Assembly (NCBI GenBank): GCA_003260075.1
Contig: QLIY01000130.1
Location: forward strand, 143,469 to 207,468
Reading direction: 5' to 3'
Length of the DNA: 64,000 bases
DNA from: Phallusia mammillata
Taxonomy: Eukaryota; Chordata; Ascidiacea; Phlebobranchia; Ascidiidae
The notes below the pieces were generated by a model. It searched no databases. It was given only the letters and a program-made list of their open reading frames with translations, and had not been told where the DNA came from. Numbering within the stretch: the stretch's first letter is position 1; each line of letters begins with the position of its first letter. Made by a program: the position numbers and the translations under genes. This document shows, piece after piece, positions 35,079-47,046 of the stretch.

Positions 35079-36452
35079 CGTCACTTGCAAGTGCAACCAT
35101 CTCACTTTGTTCACTGTTCTACTGGCTGTCGAATCCATCACAATTCCAAAAGGCGTCAAGGTAAATATTTCAATGCGAACATTTAAATAATAGCTCACAA
35201 TGATGCAAAATTTTGTTTCAGATCACATCTTACAGCACAGAATCAACTTCAGTCGTGTTTCTGATCGCCACCATAATAATCCTCTACAAGTCGAAACACA
35301 GCGGAGATCGGGTTCCAGTTCAAATCAGCTTGTCATTGGCTCTTATGCTTTTCCACGTTGTCAACATATCACATGAACTTGCCGTGATGCATGATATTTC
35401 ATGTGTGATTCACACAGCAGTCAACCAGTATCTTTTGCTGTCTTCAGGTATATAAAGTAACAGACCAATTTGAGTTTCAAGCATTGATATGTATTATATG
35501 ATCTGACGCCCCTGCTTTCTTTCAGGAATGTGGTTCCTCGTTGAAGGCATTCGTCTCTTTATGGCAACTTCGTTTCCAGTCCAATTCCAAACCCAGGATT
35601 CAACAAAACGTCTTAAGAACTTCATGATGATTGGTTGGATCATTCCAACCTTGGTAGTGGGAACATCCATGGCAGTGGGGTTTCCTCTCGACATCTACAT
35701 GAAGTCCCAACCATTGTACGAGCAATGTAACGAATTTATTCAGGTTCCCAAGTATATGAGATGCTGGTTGGCTCCCGGTACTCCGATCCTCTACTCCACG
35801 GTCGTCGCTCCTCTTGCTCTCATCCTCTTAACCAACTTCATGATCATCTTTAAGATCACACATGTGATGCTGCACTCGAGGAAGATGCGGAACAGAGGAG
35901 AAGATCCAGGGACAGGAGATGCGTTGAGAGCAGCGAAGTCTTTCATCTTACTCTTCTTCATGCTTGGTGGAACTTGGGTTGTGGCTTTCTTTGCAGGTAA
36001 GATTTGTGCATGTGAATTTTTTCAAATTTCATTTGAATTCACAGTTACATAAGTGTGAGGGCCTTCAAGATTACGCTATATCAACGAATCATTTTGCAGG
36101 TATTGGAAACGAGAATTCGAACGAGGTATTCATGTACATCCACAGCTTGGTGAACGGATTGCAGGGAATCGTCGTCTTCCTGTTGTACTGCGTCATGGAT
36201 GACGACATCAGACAAGAAATGCTGACGTGCAAGCGTGAAGCTGACGTTGGATCCAAGCAGCGGAAAAACGAGGAAAAACCAAACGGAGGTGAAAGTTCAA
36301 ATGCAGAAGGAGGTGAAAGTGCAAATGCGGATGAAGGTAAAAGTTCAAATGCAGAAGGAGGTGAAAGTTCAAATGCAGCAGGATGTGTAAGTTCAAATGC
36401 AGAAGGAGGTGGAAGTGCAAATGCGGAAGAAGGTGAAAGTTCAAAGATCTAA
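31664..36452 (+). CDS. Adhesion GPCR unit 5 (VWA-GAIN-7TM), essentially intact
   Basis: Nine exons with GT-AG borders and matching phases: 31664-31727, 32197-32368, 32889-33042, 33112-33209, 33911-34110, 34418-35160, 35222-35447, 35526-35996, 36100-36452; 826 codons as given. Residues 1-21 are a signal peptide; 24-218 a VWA domain with metal-ion site D32-S-T-S-S36 and the LTTDGSATD loop; 230-477 a GAIN-like region with a convertase-like site R365-R-K-R368 and a GPS ending CNH-L458/T459, the self-cleavage tripeptide; then seven membrane segments (about 484-709 plus the seventh in the last exon) and an acidic Ser-rich tail of GGESSNAE-type repeats. Known of the family: cleaved, tethered-agonist receptors; VWA binds protein ligands through a metal ion. 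Inference: a surface adhesion sensor. Thirty C at 35047-35076 replace six coding bases and add a false Pro run in frame. Sister units supply the comparison. Confidence 0.88.
32329..32625. repeat. Duplicated end of VWA exon 1 around C10 (32473-32482)
   Basis: The last 40 bases of the exon, its donor and the following intron recur after the tract with small differences. The second copy lacks the exon start and acceptor, so it should not be counted as an extra exon. Confidence 0.7.
35047..35076. repeat. C30 tract inside the GPS exon of unit 5
   Basis: Sister units read ACAGGC (Thr-Gly) here. The tract keeps the frame and would code ten prolines next to the GPS, but nothing comparable is in the paralogues. 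Confidence 0.75.
36287..36446 (+). repeat. 24-bp tandem repeat coding the tail of unit 5
   Basis: About six to seven degenerate units of GGAGGTGAAAGTTCAAATGC type, coding GGESSNAE variants up to the stop. Substitutions between units (GGESAN, EGKSSN, GCVSSN) show the array is older or less homogenised than in unit 3. Confidence 0.9.
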
Positions 36453-39208
36453 ACGAGTCGCGCTGAATAAAAACAAACGTCATAAGTTGTCTCGGTCGAA
36501 CTAAAATTGGGTTGTAGCTTTGTATGAACCTCCAAGTCGGATTTTTATACTACATCGTGTTGTTTGATTGTTAATGTTGGAAAGCAATATGATGAACTTC
36601 AATGTATGCTTTGCTCGCCACCTATCCACCCTCCTGTTAAAGCTGTTATTTTTTGAAACATGAAAGTAACAACCGCTTAGTGCCTTCTAAGCGTTGAACC
36701 TTAGTGAATAATGCACGTAATGTAACTCTCATCATTAAATCACTGGTCGTGTATTTGTTTTTCAACATTAGCTTTGATTTTTGTGTATGTATTTGTGTCC
36801 TTGCATTGCATACGGTGATAGTGTTTGTTGCATTTCTTACGTCAAACTTTGTTTTATTTAATATGGTTGGTAAATTTTAGATTATAATAATTGCACAATG
36901 AAATATGTTAATCCGCTCTTTTGGAACATCAAGTACATTGGCAATTAGATCGTTTAATGCACAGTTAAATCACGCTGACGCCTTAATTTGAGCATAGTGC
37001 TAAGCTCAAGTAAGGTAAAGTTGTAAGTTATTGCCACAAACATTAAACTATTAGGTGTACACCAAAAACACTCGATTTTGGTTTGTATCAGCATTTACTT
37101 TATGTCATCAGTATTTTTCCACTGTAGACAATCGCAAGCAATCTTGCTTTAGCATTGTAATGCTTCCCTGTCTATGTGATTTCGTTTTATTGCAATGTTT
37201 GTATCTTGTTTGTATGTATTTTGAATGTGTTTTCGTCGTATTTACCCACTGACGTATTCACCTGTTCCAAATGTCTACATATGCTCTTCCTACCATTTCG
37301 GCTTCTTCTCGCTCCAGTTAACATTAAGATCCCGAAAGCTGAAAGGAAATCCCGAAAAGCTGAAAGGGTCCCTGAAAGGAAAAAACATGACTGTTTATAT
37401 CATAGCTCCTCCACCGATGTTTTGTTGTTACGTTATGTTATCATCTCATTACAAATTTTGCCGTTACCTTTTTCAACCTTTGTACTGAGAGCGACTGCAC
37501 TGATACCTTTTAAGAGAAATTCCTTCTAGAACTAACTGAACTGAAATGATAACTTGCCTACTTAGCTACGACGTTAACAAAGTATGTAATTGTCGTTGTT
37601 CCACCAAGGCATTGTTTAGGCTTCAAAAAAGTTATAATTTCGTTTTCGCGTTTGTACTGCACTTATAAATCAACCCAACATTGTAACAACATATTTAGTG
37701 GATTTTCAATTTTGGTTGTCTCGCTCGTTAGAAGTAGACATAGCGACACAATTGCACGAAGACAATCACTAAGCCGGGAATCGCTGCGCAACGTTCAAAC
37801 GTCATGGAACGCAAAACATTGTATGGCATCATTGGCGGGTAATGGCTAAACGCACTACAGCGACACCATGAGATAAAGCGAACTATAATTTATATTTGCA
37901 ATTTAATCTGAGACACCAAAACAACTTTCGTGTCATTTAAACATGTAAAGTTTTTGAAACAAATGTTTACACTTACAGTTCGTTCTGCTCGATGTTCGTA
38001 ATTTATAGACATATGTTGTATCGTTTCGTCATAAGTTAGATCAAGTAAGATATAACTTGCAGTGCTCTAACATACATCTAATTATTATAAATAGCACAAT
38101 ATGTTTATAGCAATGTGGCTATTGGATTTAACATTGCCAAAAGTGATGGCATCCATCCTGGTAAACCGACTGCGAATACCTTTAAATCGAGTAAAAAGGA
38201 CTGGACTTCGGTCATGCAACCAAACGGTCCTTTTAATTTTAGATTTTCCAAATGGTTTATTTGATTGTTCAATCACCGCCAACAAATTCAGAGCAGCTCA
38301 CTAAAGCGAATCAATCCCCACACAAAAACTGATTGTACATCTTTTCGATAGAAACGCCGCTTCCACTATAAGCAGCCATTAATAGAAAAGTTGTTCTGCC
38401 TGATAGGATTGTTAATTGTACCCAATTTTAAATATCACTCTCGTTTGGAAGTATCGGTTATGGGGTCATTTATTTTCTTAAAATCGTTTGCCACCACACA
38501 CGGACATTAACAGTATCTAATAACGTTCTTTCCTTTTCATACCAAAACCATATTTTTAATGTAATAGCACTCAAAGCACAAAAGAAAAACAAATACAAAT
38601 GGCTCATAATACAACATCATTTTGCTACATTTCCAAAGTTTATCTGTACAATATTCGGAAATAAACAAATAATCCAATACTTTTTATTTCTGAAGAGGAA
38701 TTTAAATGTAAGAAATCGGTTAAAGTTAAAATGAAAATACAAACTTCTGAATTCTTCCAAAATGAAATGCCTTTTCAATTTTTTTTTAAATTACCAATAT
38801 TATAATCTTGGTATTGCTAACGTTAAAATTTTCGTGGAAATATGTTCACACAAATATGTTCTAGAAAATGTACACAAATAAACAAAGATAACTGTTTACA
38901 AACGGAAAACAAGAAAACGCTTGGACAATAGCCCTTTGCGCAAGCAAAATGATTAGTTACATGCTGCAAAACTGTTTTTGCTGTTTAAGCCTTCCCTTCA
39001 TGTAGAATAATATGTGCAGTAATGTATGGCTGCGTTAGGTCCATACGCTCCAGTGTTTAAAAGTGTAAAATAAGAATCTCATCACACTCATGATAACGAC
39101 AAAAATGAAATATTTTTTAGTGTTCGTTTCCATTTTAGGCAAAAAACATCCTAAACCTTTAATCCTACAGTGAATGTAATCATGTTAACACTAGTCCACG
39201 ACGTACGC
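36453..39208. other. Intergenic region between GPCR unit 5 and the LDLa-GPCR gene
   Basis: An AATAAA at 36466-36471 lies 14 bases after the stop of unit 5. The part to about 37,520 resembles the 3' flanks of the other units, without their distal AATAAA. From there to 39,208 I see no gene or recognisable repeat; the last part is probably 3' UTR of the minus-strand gene. Confidence 0.5.
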
Positions 39209-42200
39209 CTAATCGACTATTTCTACCACTCTGTCTTCCTCCTGAGCGTTAGGGTTGTATCTAACTGTAAAAAACCTTACAGGATTCACAGAAGTGGGCA
39301 GAGTAAATACTTTCGTATCCACCCAAGCTCCTTTTGCCTTGCTCATACATTGACCAATGGTTTTTGAGTAAAGCAAGGGATTCAGGGCGCTGTTGATTGG
39401 AAGCAACAGACAAGCGCTCAACACGTAAGCATCTGGTGGCATCTTAATTCCTCCAATACTCAAATATCCCATGACACAAATTGGAATCCAGCAACAGAAG
39501 TCGGTCAAAATTAATCTCGAGATTCTCTTCTGCATCTTGGAGCTGGCATCATTGCTTCTAGACTCTTTCATACGGTTGCTCTGTTTGTAGATGAGAACAT
39601 ATGCAACCACCATGTAGATAAACATGAGGAAGTTGATTGTGATGAGCAATGTTGAGTATTCCCATGCAAATTCATTAATCGTGGCAAACAAACGTGGCAT
39701 ACAAACACTTGTTTCTCCATAATATCCAAACTCCCCTTTAATGGAATTTCGTGGGAAAGCTTCTGCAATGATTTGTTTCACATCAATCCAACTCTCTGAT
39801 TTTGTCAAAGAAATTCTTTCCGCAAGCAAAGTCATATTTTCTCGGGAAACAAAATCTGTTCCTAAGAGGTTGTTTGGGAACCAAACATCAGTTGTAAAAT
39901 ATTCAGAAGTAACCCTTAGTATTGGAATAGTGGCCAGAAGAGTCGCGACACTCCAACAGAATATTTCCACAAGCACAACTTTACCCACGCCCATATGTCG
40001 AATAGAAAATGGATTGAAAACTGAAAACATGCGAAAAGTTGTCATGGCTGTCATAGTAAACGCAGACGATTCTGACGATATCACTGCAAGCGCTCCAAGT
40101 CCTGAACACAAACTACTAGATCTCCATTCCTTGTCAAACAAACAATACGAGCCAGAAAATCGAGTTCCTTGCACAATAACTGCAAGCAGATAAACACCCA
40201 TCAGGAAATCCGCAAAACACAGGTTTAAAATGAAAATCCGGGTGTTAATAAATAGGTTTCGGTCTTTTTTCACCTTACATAAACTGTAAATAGTCCCAAC
40301 AATTACTGATAAGTTTCCTCCCAAAGCCAGGACTGAAGTGATCCAAAAAATTACCCGATAAAAGGGATTGGCAATCATTTCGTTGACATCTGCAAATGCG
40401 TCACTGGCCAAGTTCACACATTCGTCACTTCCGTCCGAACAATCCTGAATTCCATTCTGTACGACTTTCCAGTCAACAGACAATGGTTGTTTGTTTGTGC
40501 AATAAAATCTTTTGTTTCCACATCGACATTTGCTTTCGTCAGATTTATCTTCGCAGTCAAATATTCCGTCACAAAGATTGTTATTGTTGATGGAGATTCT
40601 GTCTTTATTTTTGCAATAATAGCTTGAATTGTTGCAAAGTTCCGCAAATTCATCAGAACTATCGTCACAATCAGGTTTTCCGTTACAGACGTTACGAGCT
40701 TTTATTTTATTCCCGGGGCTGGCCAAACATTGAAAAATGCTCGAACATTTTGAGTCTTTCGCAATATCACTGTAATTTTCAAAAGATTGTCCACATATCA
40801 AAAACAAAAAAAATTCTACTTTAAATTCAAGTTTGGATGCAAAGCGTGCAAGACGATTAGTCACATCTTTTCCACCGATTGTAATTCCAATTCTGTCATC
40901 GTTTGTGTTATCTAAACAAGCCTTGGTATTTATTTGATCGCGGCACTGTATCGTTGAGTTGCACAAAATAGTCTTTTGGTCGACACAGTCTGTTTCACTG
41001 TGGCAGTGCATTTGATTTGGAGGACAATTACCCCGTATTTGATGACACAAACTCTGATTTGGACACAAACATTCATCTGACATGTCAAAACAATCGATTA
41101 TGCCGTCACAAACTTGCTTGGGTGATATGATCAGTTTTCTATCCAAACATTGAAAACACCTGAACCTGGCATTGAGAAAGCAAAGATCAGAGCCGTCATA
41201 ACATTGAGCCGTGGAATCATATATGTTGGCTTGCGGCAAAACACAAACACCTTGTCTCGATGATCCAGAGCATTTAAACCCAAAACCTTCCCTAATTTCG
41301 TCACTACGGTCTTTGCAATCCCATGCATCTCTTACATTACAAAAATCTGTTGAAGGCACCAATCCTCTATCTTCACAAATAAAAACTTCCTGGCAAAATT
41401 TTGGCGGATTCTCACACGTTGCAGTTAAACAGATGACTTTCTCAATTTCACAGTTATTTGGATCCAAAGCACATGATGTTTGGATCACTGTGTTGCATGA
41501 TGCTGGTAAATTAGAGTGCACAAGATACCTGGCAAGTTGTTCACTCTTACAAGTTGTAGCAAGCATTGTGCAAGATTGACATGCGATGCTATTGACAGAA
41601 CAAAGCTCGTCACTTCCATCATAGCAATCTTCAATTCCATTACCCAACCAGTTCAATGGTATACATCGACCATCAATTGGACAACGTTTGTTACCAGGAT
41701 CACATGGACATCTTGCGTAAACTCCAGAACAGTTACATGTGTGATGTGCCTCGTCACTGCCGTCAAAGCAATCAAGTTTTCCATCACACACCAGCTTTCG
41801 ATTAACACAATTTCGTTCTGCATTGAGGCATTCTTCTGTGTCAGCACATGCGCATTTAAACTCATCAAATGGACAAGTGCAATTAACTTCATTACTCCAG
41901 TCTCCACAGATGTTATATCCGTTGCACTGTAATGCTTTGTTAACGCAACCAATTAAATGTGGACAGTGTTGTGTTTTGTAACAAGGACATTCTACTGCAT
42001 CAACAGGGCAAGTGCAACCAATTTCATCGCTCCAATCTCCACAGTCATTAATGAAATCACATACCTCGTTTTTATTGATGCAACCGCCGGTAAAAATATC
42101 GCAAGTTTTGGTCTTATAACAAGGACATTCAAACTCATTGGCCTCACACGTGCAATTAACTTCATCACTACCATCCAAGCACTCAATTTGCCCGTTACAC

Positions 42201-43268
42201 TTCCAGTCTGCCTTAACACAGCCAATAAAACCTTTACAAAATNTGGTATACATCGACCATCAATTGGACAACGTTTGTTACCAGGATCACATGGACATCT
42301 TGCGTAAACTCCAGAACAGTTACATGTGTGATGTGCCTCGTCACTGCCGTCAAAGCAATCAAGTTTTCCATCACACACCAGCTTTCGATTAACACAATTT
42401 CGTTCTGCATTGAGGCATTCTTCTGTGTCAGCACATGCGCATTTAAACTCATCAAATGGACAAGTGCAATTAACTTCATTACTCCAGTCTCCACAGATGT
42501 TATATCCGTTGCACTGTAATGCTTTGTTAACGCAACCAATTAAATGCGGACAGTGTTGTGTTTTGTAACAAGGACATTCTACTGCATCAACAGGGCAAGT
42601 GCAACCAATTTCATCGCTCCAATCTCCACAGTCATTAATGAAATCACATACCTCGTTTTTATTGATGCAACCGCCGGTAAAAATATCGCAAGTTTTGGTC
42701 TTATAACAAGGACATTCAAACTCATTGGCCTCACACGTGCAATTAACTTCATCACTACCATCCAAGCACTCAATTTGCCCGTTACACTTCCAGTCTGCCT
42801 TAACACAGCCAATAAAACCTTTACAAAATGTGTCAAAGCAATCACACTGAAAAGTTCCATTAGGACAAACATCCATGGGTAGCATTTCATCGCTCCAATC
42901 TCCACAGTCGTTATTCCACCAGTCATTTACCTTCGACATCTCAATACATCCTGGTTTGTCCCCACACCGACTAAACTTGTGACAAGCACATTCAAACATC
43001 GAAGAAGGGCAGGTGCAGTTGGGGACTTTGTACGGGGGTTCGCACACTGTGAGATTCCTGTATCCTGCAATAAGTAAAAATAATATTGGCTAATTTGTGG
43101 GTTAATTAAAAACGAAAAAAAAAATATTTTCAAACTAGCCTAGTAAAAAATGCGAAAGACAAAAAAACGAATTTTACCTTCGAAAGGTCGAGGAGCGAGA
43201 CTTATATCTTCTCCCGGACATTGTTCATGTGCGAAACCAACAGCAATCAATAGAAATAATAATATCAT
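39209..43268 (-). CDS. Multi-LDLa-repeat rhodopsin-like GPCR
   Basis: Two exons: 43268-43178 (Met, signal peptide MILLFLLIAVGFA, 30 codons plus one base) and 43064-39209, with GT-AG borders and matching phase. The ectodomain holds about twelve LDL-receptor class A repeats (C...DGSDE, C..DWSDE calcium-site motifs), some degenerate, then seven membrane segments starting near 40,390 and ending with NPLLYS (the NPxxY position). The usual DRY triplet is replaced by a TFRMF sequence. No leucine-rich repeats are visible, unlike relaxin-receptor or GRL101-type receptors, to which the LDLa plus class A layout is otherwise closest. An N at 42243 joins two 586-base copies (41657-42242 and 42244-42829); dropping one leaves 3360 coding bases, exactly in frame, for about 1119 residues. 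Ligand unknown. Long single-exon coding of most of the protein is notable. Confidence 0.88.
41657..42829. repeat. Artefactual 587-base tandem duplication with N at 42243
   Basis: The two copies, each coding five LDLa repeats, differ at about one base (AAATGTGG versus AAATGCGG). The N junction breaks the reading frame, and one copy alone restores it. Confidence 0.9.
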
Positions 43269-46200
43269 TTTGTCTACGATTTCTATACAAAATTTACAGA
43301 AAATTGATGTTCTAGCAAAATGTTAGTTTGTGCTGTTTAAACAATGTCTTTTTCAAGGACACGACTTTAAAACACAAATTCCAGAACCGATTTTAAACAT
43401 GTTAAGCAAAGGCGACAAACTGAACTCATGGCAGAGTAAAGAAATTTTCGTTGAGTAAATTTATCGGCAAATTAGGGTACTAAATATAGCGTTGCTTTAA
43501 TGCTGATTACTATTCTATTAGTAATGCTTCTAATTGCCAAAAGTTGATAGCTTTCATCAATTGTACCGCAAAACTGTGGCTCGCAATAGGATGTTATGCA
43601 CGAAACAGTTTTCAGGCGGAGATTTAAAAAAAACGCGCAGTCCCCTATAGACACCAAATAACCTCAACCAGCAGTTAAGCTTCACCGACGGGCACGAAGT
43701 CATTTGATTTGCTCATAATAAACCACGCTAGTGAGTTAAGGTTTGCAATTAGCAGAAGCTGACAAAGCTAACTCAGCTGTTAATGCAACTACAGCAGCGA
43801 GCCTGGACAAACTCCTGAAATAGCTTAAACTAAGTGAATACCAAATAAACTAGATTGGATTATTTTTTTCTGTGAGTTAACTGCCTACAAAGGTGTAAAC
43901 ATGACAAAATACATGCAAAAATAAGCATTTTGACAACCCGCAACTTGATATTAAGAAATGACACCAACTTCGCGACAAACCCAACACTGAACCACAGCAA
44001 TGGACAACGTTTATAGCTGCAGATGTGGAAATCCATTCAAACGCAGGCAGTTTCACGTCAACGTAAACTGACATTTCCGTTGCTGAAATTCTGTCAGCGA
44101 TCAGCAATTTGATATTTCCTTGCGATGATGGACAGCAATATAATCGGGTCTATTAAGCGCAGTGACAACGACTATAGTAGGCTACGTGGGTAAGCTAAAT
44201 CTCTTACTATGTAAAACTTAAAGTGAGGAATTCAACACCAACTAGAAGTCATTCAGTAGAACATCGATTGTTTTACCACTTGTGACTTCACAGGTCAACT
44301 GTTACGTTTATTTGGGAAAAACAGTACACAACGGTTGGTGAAAACACATAATTAACTAAAAAATCCTACTTGTTCGAATATGTAAACATTATTATTTTGA
44401 AATATTGACTTTCTTAGATGTAAAATACTTTAAACTACTAAAAACAATCTATGCATTAAAGATTAAAATAGTCAAACAATGAACATGACATCATGAATGT
44501 GACGCTTTCTCTCATGTGTCCTCCCTTCACGCAAGCGTCACACAAAGTGGCTCAATAAAAAAACGCTGACACGATAAATAAACGGAAATTCGTTTTTATA
44601 GTATGGTCAAATCCGTTTTTTCTAAAGAAGAAAAACGAAAGCACATAAAGAATCAATCGCTCTACAACACGAAACAAAGTAAACATACCGACTGTTTGGC
44701 CACAAGGGTTTTTGCATTAAATGATGCCTTAAAATCCGAACAAATCATGCACAACATTTAAACATTTACAGGTTTAGAACTACACATTATAGGACAAAGC
44801 TAAACTTACCAGCAAAATGATTCACGAATGAAGCTCAATCACAATTAGCAATTTATTTTTACTTTGCAGCAGCTAAATAAAATTATCAGTGTTTAGATTA
44901 CGCTTCAATACAAATTAAACGTGTCAGCTGTACACAAACACACACCACGAGGCACGAGGCAAGTTACAAAATAATTGCAACATACACAGTAAGCAGGCAA
45001 TTGACGTCACACAATGGAACACTTATTGTCACGCAATCGAACACTAACTGTTGCGTTACAGGACGATTGTTATACGTTTTTCCGGACAAACGAAAGAGAC
45101 AAATAAAATCCACACAGGTTAAATTTTGAGCAAGAATTCTATTGTTTCAATTAAAAATTAGATTACTTTGGACAACACATCCTTACAAATTAAGCCAACC
45201 CCTACTAATTAAACAGTAAAAGCACTGGACAGCGTCAGTGGGCAGGGCAGCAGTTGACAGCACGGGTTTCGAACCCGCATCAGACTGAAACACAACAGAT
45301 GTGAATGCTAAGTAACCACTTAAACAAGCCAGCACCGAATCGCAATGTCTAAAACGGGTATATGAACGCGAGTGTCCTTTGTAAACAATCCCATTCAGTC
45401 GCTCCAAACAACAATGGAACAAGGCGAAATTTAATCTCCTTGTTCAGTTTGCCGATTAAATGATATGTCACAACAATTGGTTGATAGACGCAAAAATATT
45501 TTTAGATGATAAACGACGCAATTTTAGTTGGAATCGTTGTCATGCCAAGGTTTAAGCTATATCATGACAATATATATTTTAATTTTCTTGCCGATATAAA
45601 TTTCATTCAGTCCCTGGGCATTTCAAACAAACTCGCGCATATACTAGATTGAAGAATGTTCCCCCCCCCCCCCCCCCCCCACGAGAGGAAAAGAGGAGCT
45701 GGACTACCATGTTAGTATACTATGGTTACACTGTATTTATAAAGTACAAACATAAATAATGGAAATTATATTTTTTGGTGAGTTGGTTTTGCATCTGTAG
45801 GTAAAGTCATATTTCTTCTACGGTGCAATAAAAATGTAGCAGAAAATAACACTTTCTACAGGTATTTTTTTTTATCTAAAACTTATTTACAAACAACATT
45901 TTTATTTCAAAAAAGCTATTATAGTTACTGTTAGGAGTGTGATGTTAAAACTGATGTGATTTTTTTTAAAGAAAGTTGTAATTTTTTGTTGTGAGAGAAA
46001 GGCTGTGTTGGTCCGGATAGCTTGACACGCACACTACATTTGAATAAAATGTGTTACGTTTACGTGTCAATGTGTTGTGAATTAGTGGAGACGCCGGTAG
46101 GCCCGGTACCTTATTGATTTAGTTTTTAAAGTGATAGCAAAGGTTTCATGAAATATTTTAAACACTTAGTTATACAAGTATCATTGGCGCACAAATTTTT

Positions 46201-47046
46201 TTTTAATTTGCTTATGTTTTTATTCTCAATTCTTTACATGCATTTTCTGCAAACTGCAATTAAAACTTTTGAAGTTATATTTTTGCCGTTGAGCCAGTTT
46301 TGCTACAGGTGTATGTCTGTAAAAATGCATAGTGGTAGGTTTCATATAAATGTGTTGTAGTGTTGCATAAAACTATGAGCTACATATTATTGAAAACTTT
46401 ATTAAGTCTTGCAAAAAAAATGACCGTGTCTGTGCAAATAAATGACTAACATTTTGCTCTTACAATAGGTAGCATTGTGTTACAAAAATGCCTACTTATA
46501 TTGCTGTACTTAACTGTGTTGCATTATGTTCGTTTTAAAACTACTAGCAACGACCAACAAGCTTGATTGAAGAACATAGTTTATCATGTAATTGTAAACC
46601 ATTTTGTAACAAATATAATGATCTTCTACAATTTGTTTGAAATTGCAAAACATCATGGTATATAAATTTAACAACCTTAAAGTATGCAACATTTTCATAA
46701 AAGTGCAATCCGTAAACTTTTCTAATTAAATTATGTTTAAAATCTGTCTGGTTTGTAAAAATGTGAAGCATAAAGTTTTGTTAGCTGATCATTTAAGTGT
46801 GCAATTTTGCTGTTCTACCTGCTATAAAGCAAATGATATTCAATGCATGGTTTGTTCGCTGGGCATGGTTTACCTGAATCATTAGATGTCTTTTGGGGGT
46901 GGTTAAGCAGTGAGAACCCTATTCTTCCCATGTTTTGTGTTTAACATTTAATACCACACTTCTGTACCCTACTTTTTAATGTATTGAAACCTTTCCAGGT
47001 TGTTCACAGAAAGGAGTCTGAAAACTGTTCTAAATAGAATCACATC
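43269..47046. other. Intergenic region between LDLa-GPCR and malectin
   Basis: Divergent promoters for the two flanking genes must lie here. No coding exon is supported. Contains a tRNA-like repeat near 45,245-45,343 and a C20 tract at 45661-45680. Open frames near 46,148-46,771 are AT-rich and featureless. Confidence 0.5.
45245..45343 (-). repeat. tRNA-derived SINE-like fragment
   Basis: On the minus strand an A-box-like TGGCTTGTTTAAGTGG is followed by a B-box-like GGGTTCGAAACCC about 55 bases later, the spacing of an internal RNA polymerase III promoter. No full cloverleaf can be drawn, so a SINE head is more likely than a tRNA gene. Confidence 0.35.
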
